Shown here one piece after another: positions 20,451 through 21,881 of a stretch of DNA of 21,881 nucleotides. Positions within the stretch are counted from its first letter, which is position 1, and every line of letters begins with the position of its first letter. The DNA comes from 2-01-FULL-39-10-A sp964525395 (GTDB taxonomy: Bacteria; Patescibacteriota; Microgenomatia; Levybacterales; UBA12049): the NCBI GenBank assembly GCA_964525395.1, contig CAZGGU010000016.1, positions 1 through 21,881 of the forward strand, given 5' to 3'. Below the pieces are notes generated by a model that made no database searches, was not told the DNA's origin, and saw nothing but the letters and a program-made list of their open reading frames with translations. Position numbers and translations under genes: made by a program.

Positions 20451-21326
20451 TTAATAAGTTCGTTGCTCTTTTTGTGTTTCTGGGTTATAACAGCCTGGAT
20501 AAAATTCTTTCGGAACCTGATACTGAGCCATATCTGAGCAAAGTGGGAAATCTTGTCCAGCCCAAATCCTCTGCCAGGCTCCTTCTACATTCTGGGCGAT
20601 CCATTGATAACCGCCAATTCCGGCAGATGTAGTGCCTGAAGCATAACCTTTATCTATTTTATCGACTCTAAAAGTGATAGGATTACCTTTAGCCTGAGCC
20701 TCCTCAGTTTTATAAACATTCTCAAGCTCTTTTTGTTTAGTCATTTGATTCGCATCCACTGTTCCGCAGGAAATATAACCAAAAGGATCAGACTGCTTCG
20801 CAGCGTGTGACAGGCAATAAACATTATTCATTTCAAACGCATAGGTCGAAGTATAATAATCATCGGACGACTGGGTGGTCACCGTATTTTTTACATTCTT
20901 CGAAAATCTCTGGGCTAAAAAATATTGAGTAATTTTTGATTGAAGATTATCTACGAAGGTTGTATTTATTTGATCGATCTGATCAGTATTAAAACCTCCA
21001 TACTTTCCTACTCCATTGACACCATTGGTACCAATTACTAATTGCTGACTCTTAAGTGGCACTCTTTCACCATTTTCCAGAGTCCAATCATCATAATTAT
21101 AGTCTTTAGGTTCAGCTTTAGTTTCTAAAACAACGTTGAGTCCTTCTAGGGTTTGTTTTTCGAACTTAACAGGATCAGATTCGATCTGCTTATTCGTCCG
21201 ATAGGTGTTAATAAAATAGAGTGAAACTAATCCAAGTAGGGCTATAACTACAGCGATCACTTTCCAGGCGTGAAGTGGAGATTTTTTCTGTTTCTTAGGA
21301 GACTTAGCAGTTTTCTTTTTGGGCAT
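20451..21326 (-). CDS. Membrane-anchored hypothetical protein, 291 aa
   Basis: The protein starts with a very basic stretch (KKKTAKSPKKQKK) and one membrane helix (about 22-40), followed by an exported domain of about 250 residues with four cysteines (CLS, SCG, LCS, GCYN), likely two disulfides. It includes a glycine-rich segment (GTNGVNGVGKYGGFN, about 98-112) and an aromatic-rich C-terminal part (GGYQWIAQ, WQRIWAGQ). No family recognised. It is first in a unit with the 253-aa membrane protein and divergent from the last gene. Confidence 0.7.
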   Translation of the reverse strand: MPKKKTAKSPKKQKKSPLHAWKVIAVVIALLGLVSLYFINTYRTNKQIESDPVKFEKQTLEGLNVVLETKAEPKDYNYDDWTLENGERVPLKSQQLVIGTNGVNGVGKYGGFNTDQIDQINTTFVDNLQSKITQYFLAQRFSKNVKNTVTTQSSDDYYTSTYAFEMNNVYCLSHAAKQSDPFGYISCGTVDANQMTKQKELENVYKTEEAQAKGNPITFRVDKIDKGYASGTTSAGIGGYQWIAQNVEGAWQRIWAGQDFPLCSDMAQYQVPKEFYPGCYNPETQKEQRTY

Positions 21327-21332
21327 GCATCT

Positions 21333-21362
21333 AGTTTTGCAGAAATGTTATTTAATTGTCAA
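21333..21362 (-). promoter_or_regulatory. Possible promoter of the 291-aa gene
   Basis: TTGACA (21362-21357), 18-nt spacer, AAAACT (21338-21333), 6 nt to ATG. Perfect -35, poor -10. Confidence 0.35.
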
Positions 21363-21377
21363 TAATTTTTGCATTTA

Positions 21378-21405
21378 TTGATTTAACAGGCTTTTTTGTT
21401 ATAAT
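21378..21405 (+). promoter_or_regulatory. Promoter of the last gene, leaderless
   Basis: TTGATT (21378-21383), 16-nt spacer, TATAAT (21400-21405) with TG extension (TGTTATAAT), then 7 nt to the ATG at 21413. Confidence 0.62.
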
Positions 21406-21412
21406 CCTTTGA

Positions 21413-21874
21413 ATGGGAATGCCTGAAGGCGAATCAACACCTCAATCTGAACGGGAAAGATTATTTTATGAATTAGCAGATTGGCTAAAAGATGCTGAAA
21501 TTGGATCAGTGAAATTAATTGCTTTCTCGGATTTAGCAGCTGAGTATTTCGCAATCGGAGATAGCGAGTCTACGTCTATCCCAGAAACTGAAGAACGTAA
21601 ACTCAAAGCATGGATTCATTTAGAAATAATTAAAGAAACAGTTAGAACAAATATCGACACAATGCCTGGATACTTGGCGCAAAGAAGTGAGCTTTTAAGT
21701 AATTATGTTCATCCCATCACTCAGTTAAGAACTGGAGAGCTTCAGCAACGCCAGTTAACTTCTGATCCTTCATCCACTTTAGAGAAAATGGCTTCAATTA
21801 CTGCTTATGCTAAAAGAGAAACTGGAAGCCGTATGGAAGCTATTAAACTTCTCCATTTACATAGCATTCAATAA
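21413..21874 (+). CDS. Hypothetical soluble protein, 153 aa
   Basis: The protein is acidic and mostly helical, with no membrane segment or cysteine. The N terminus is low-complexity (GMPEGESTPQSERE), then helices with LFYELADWLKDAEIG and LKAWIHLEIIKETV. I do not recognise a family. The ATG at 21413 is favoured by the promoter 7 nt upstream; the in-frame ATG two codons later (21419) is also possible. It is complete, ending with TAA just before the window end. Confidence 0.65.
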   Translation: MGMPEGESTPQSERERLFYELADWLKDAEIGSVKLIAFSDLAAEYFAIGDSESTSIPETEERKLKAWIHLEIIKETVRTNIDTMPGYLAQRSELLSNYVHPITQLRTGELQQRQLTSDPSSTLEKMASITAYAKRETGSRMEAIKLLHLHSIQ

Positions 21875-21881
21875 ACTGTGA

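Noticed and set aside
1..21881. CRISPR array, prophage, or classical insertion sequence
   Set aside because: No regularly spaced repeats, cas genes, phage structural genes, integrase or transposase were seen.

Overview
The window looks like a low-GC, gene-dense chromosome segment from a Candidate Phyla Radiation (Patescibacteria) bacterium, most likely a Microgenomates-type lineage. This is inferred from the very compact layout, the shortened Obg without its C-terminal domain, a DEAD-box helicase that ends right after motif VI, GIY-YIG mini-proteins, and several membrane-anchored proteins of a kind I associate with that group. No database search was possible. TGA is used as a stop, so this is not a UGA-recoding lineage.

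Layout. 1-640: unknown gene. 680-1560: accessory spot around a single tRNA-His gene, with a GIY-YIG mini-ORF on each side, a displaced copy of the tRNA 5' part carrying a 37-bp palindromic insertion, and REP-like palindromes. 1640-6060: small mixed units (DUF1905/YdeI-like protein, class II photolyase, DUF1801 protein, ABC-F ATPase, deoxyribosyltransferase-like protein). 6050-7105: undecaprenol/diacylglycerol kinase and PAP2 phosphatase, probably acting on the lipid carrier. 7149-11708: an operon typA - DEAD-box helicase - obg for ribosome assembly/translation, followed by a membrane-anchored protein with its own promoter. 11795-13005: two-gene unit encoding a helical protein and an exported protein with a possible double-psi beta-barrel motif. 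13080-13672: a 47-aa membrane microprotein coupled to a CHRD-like anchored protein. 13744-15589: DUF378 protein and a large GT-C-like membrane protein. 15780-18804: DNA-damage island (SRAP, small beta protein, Y-family polymerase, ATP-cone/PD-(D/E)xK nuclease). 18841-21326: run of membrane-anchored unknown proteins. 21413 to the end: unknown soluble protein.

Three patterns cut across the genes. First, most transcription-unit starts have an extended -10 box (TGnTAnnnT) placed 6-9 nt before the start codon, which predicts leaderless mRNAs; the DUF378 gene (strong Shine-Dalgarno) and typA (leader with an attenuator-like hairpin) stand out as exceptions. Second, four of the five convergent gene pairs overlap at their stop codons, and only the fifth has a hairpin terminator between the genes. 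Third, the tRNA-His locus appears to have been invaded from both sides by minimal GIY-YIG elements while the tRNA itself was restored; this is the most novel item in the window.
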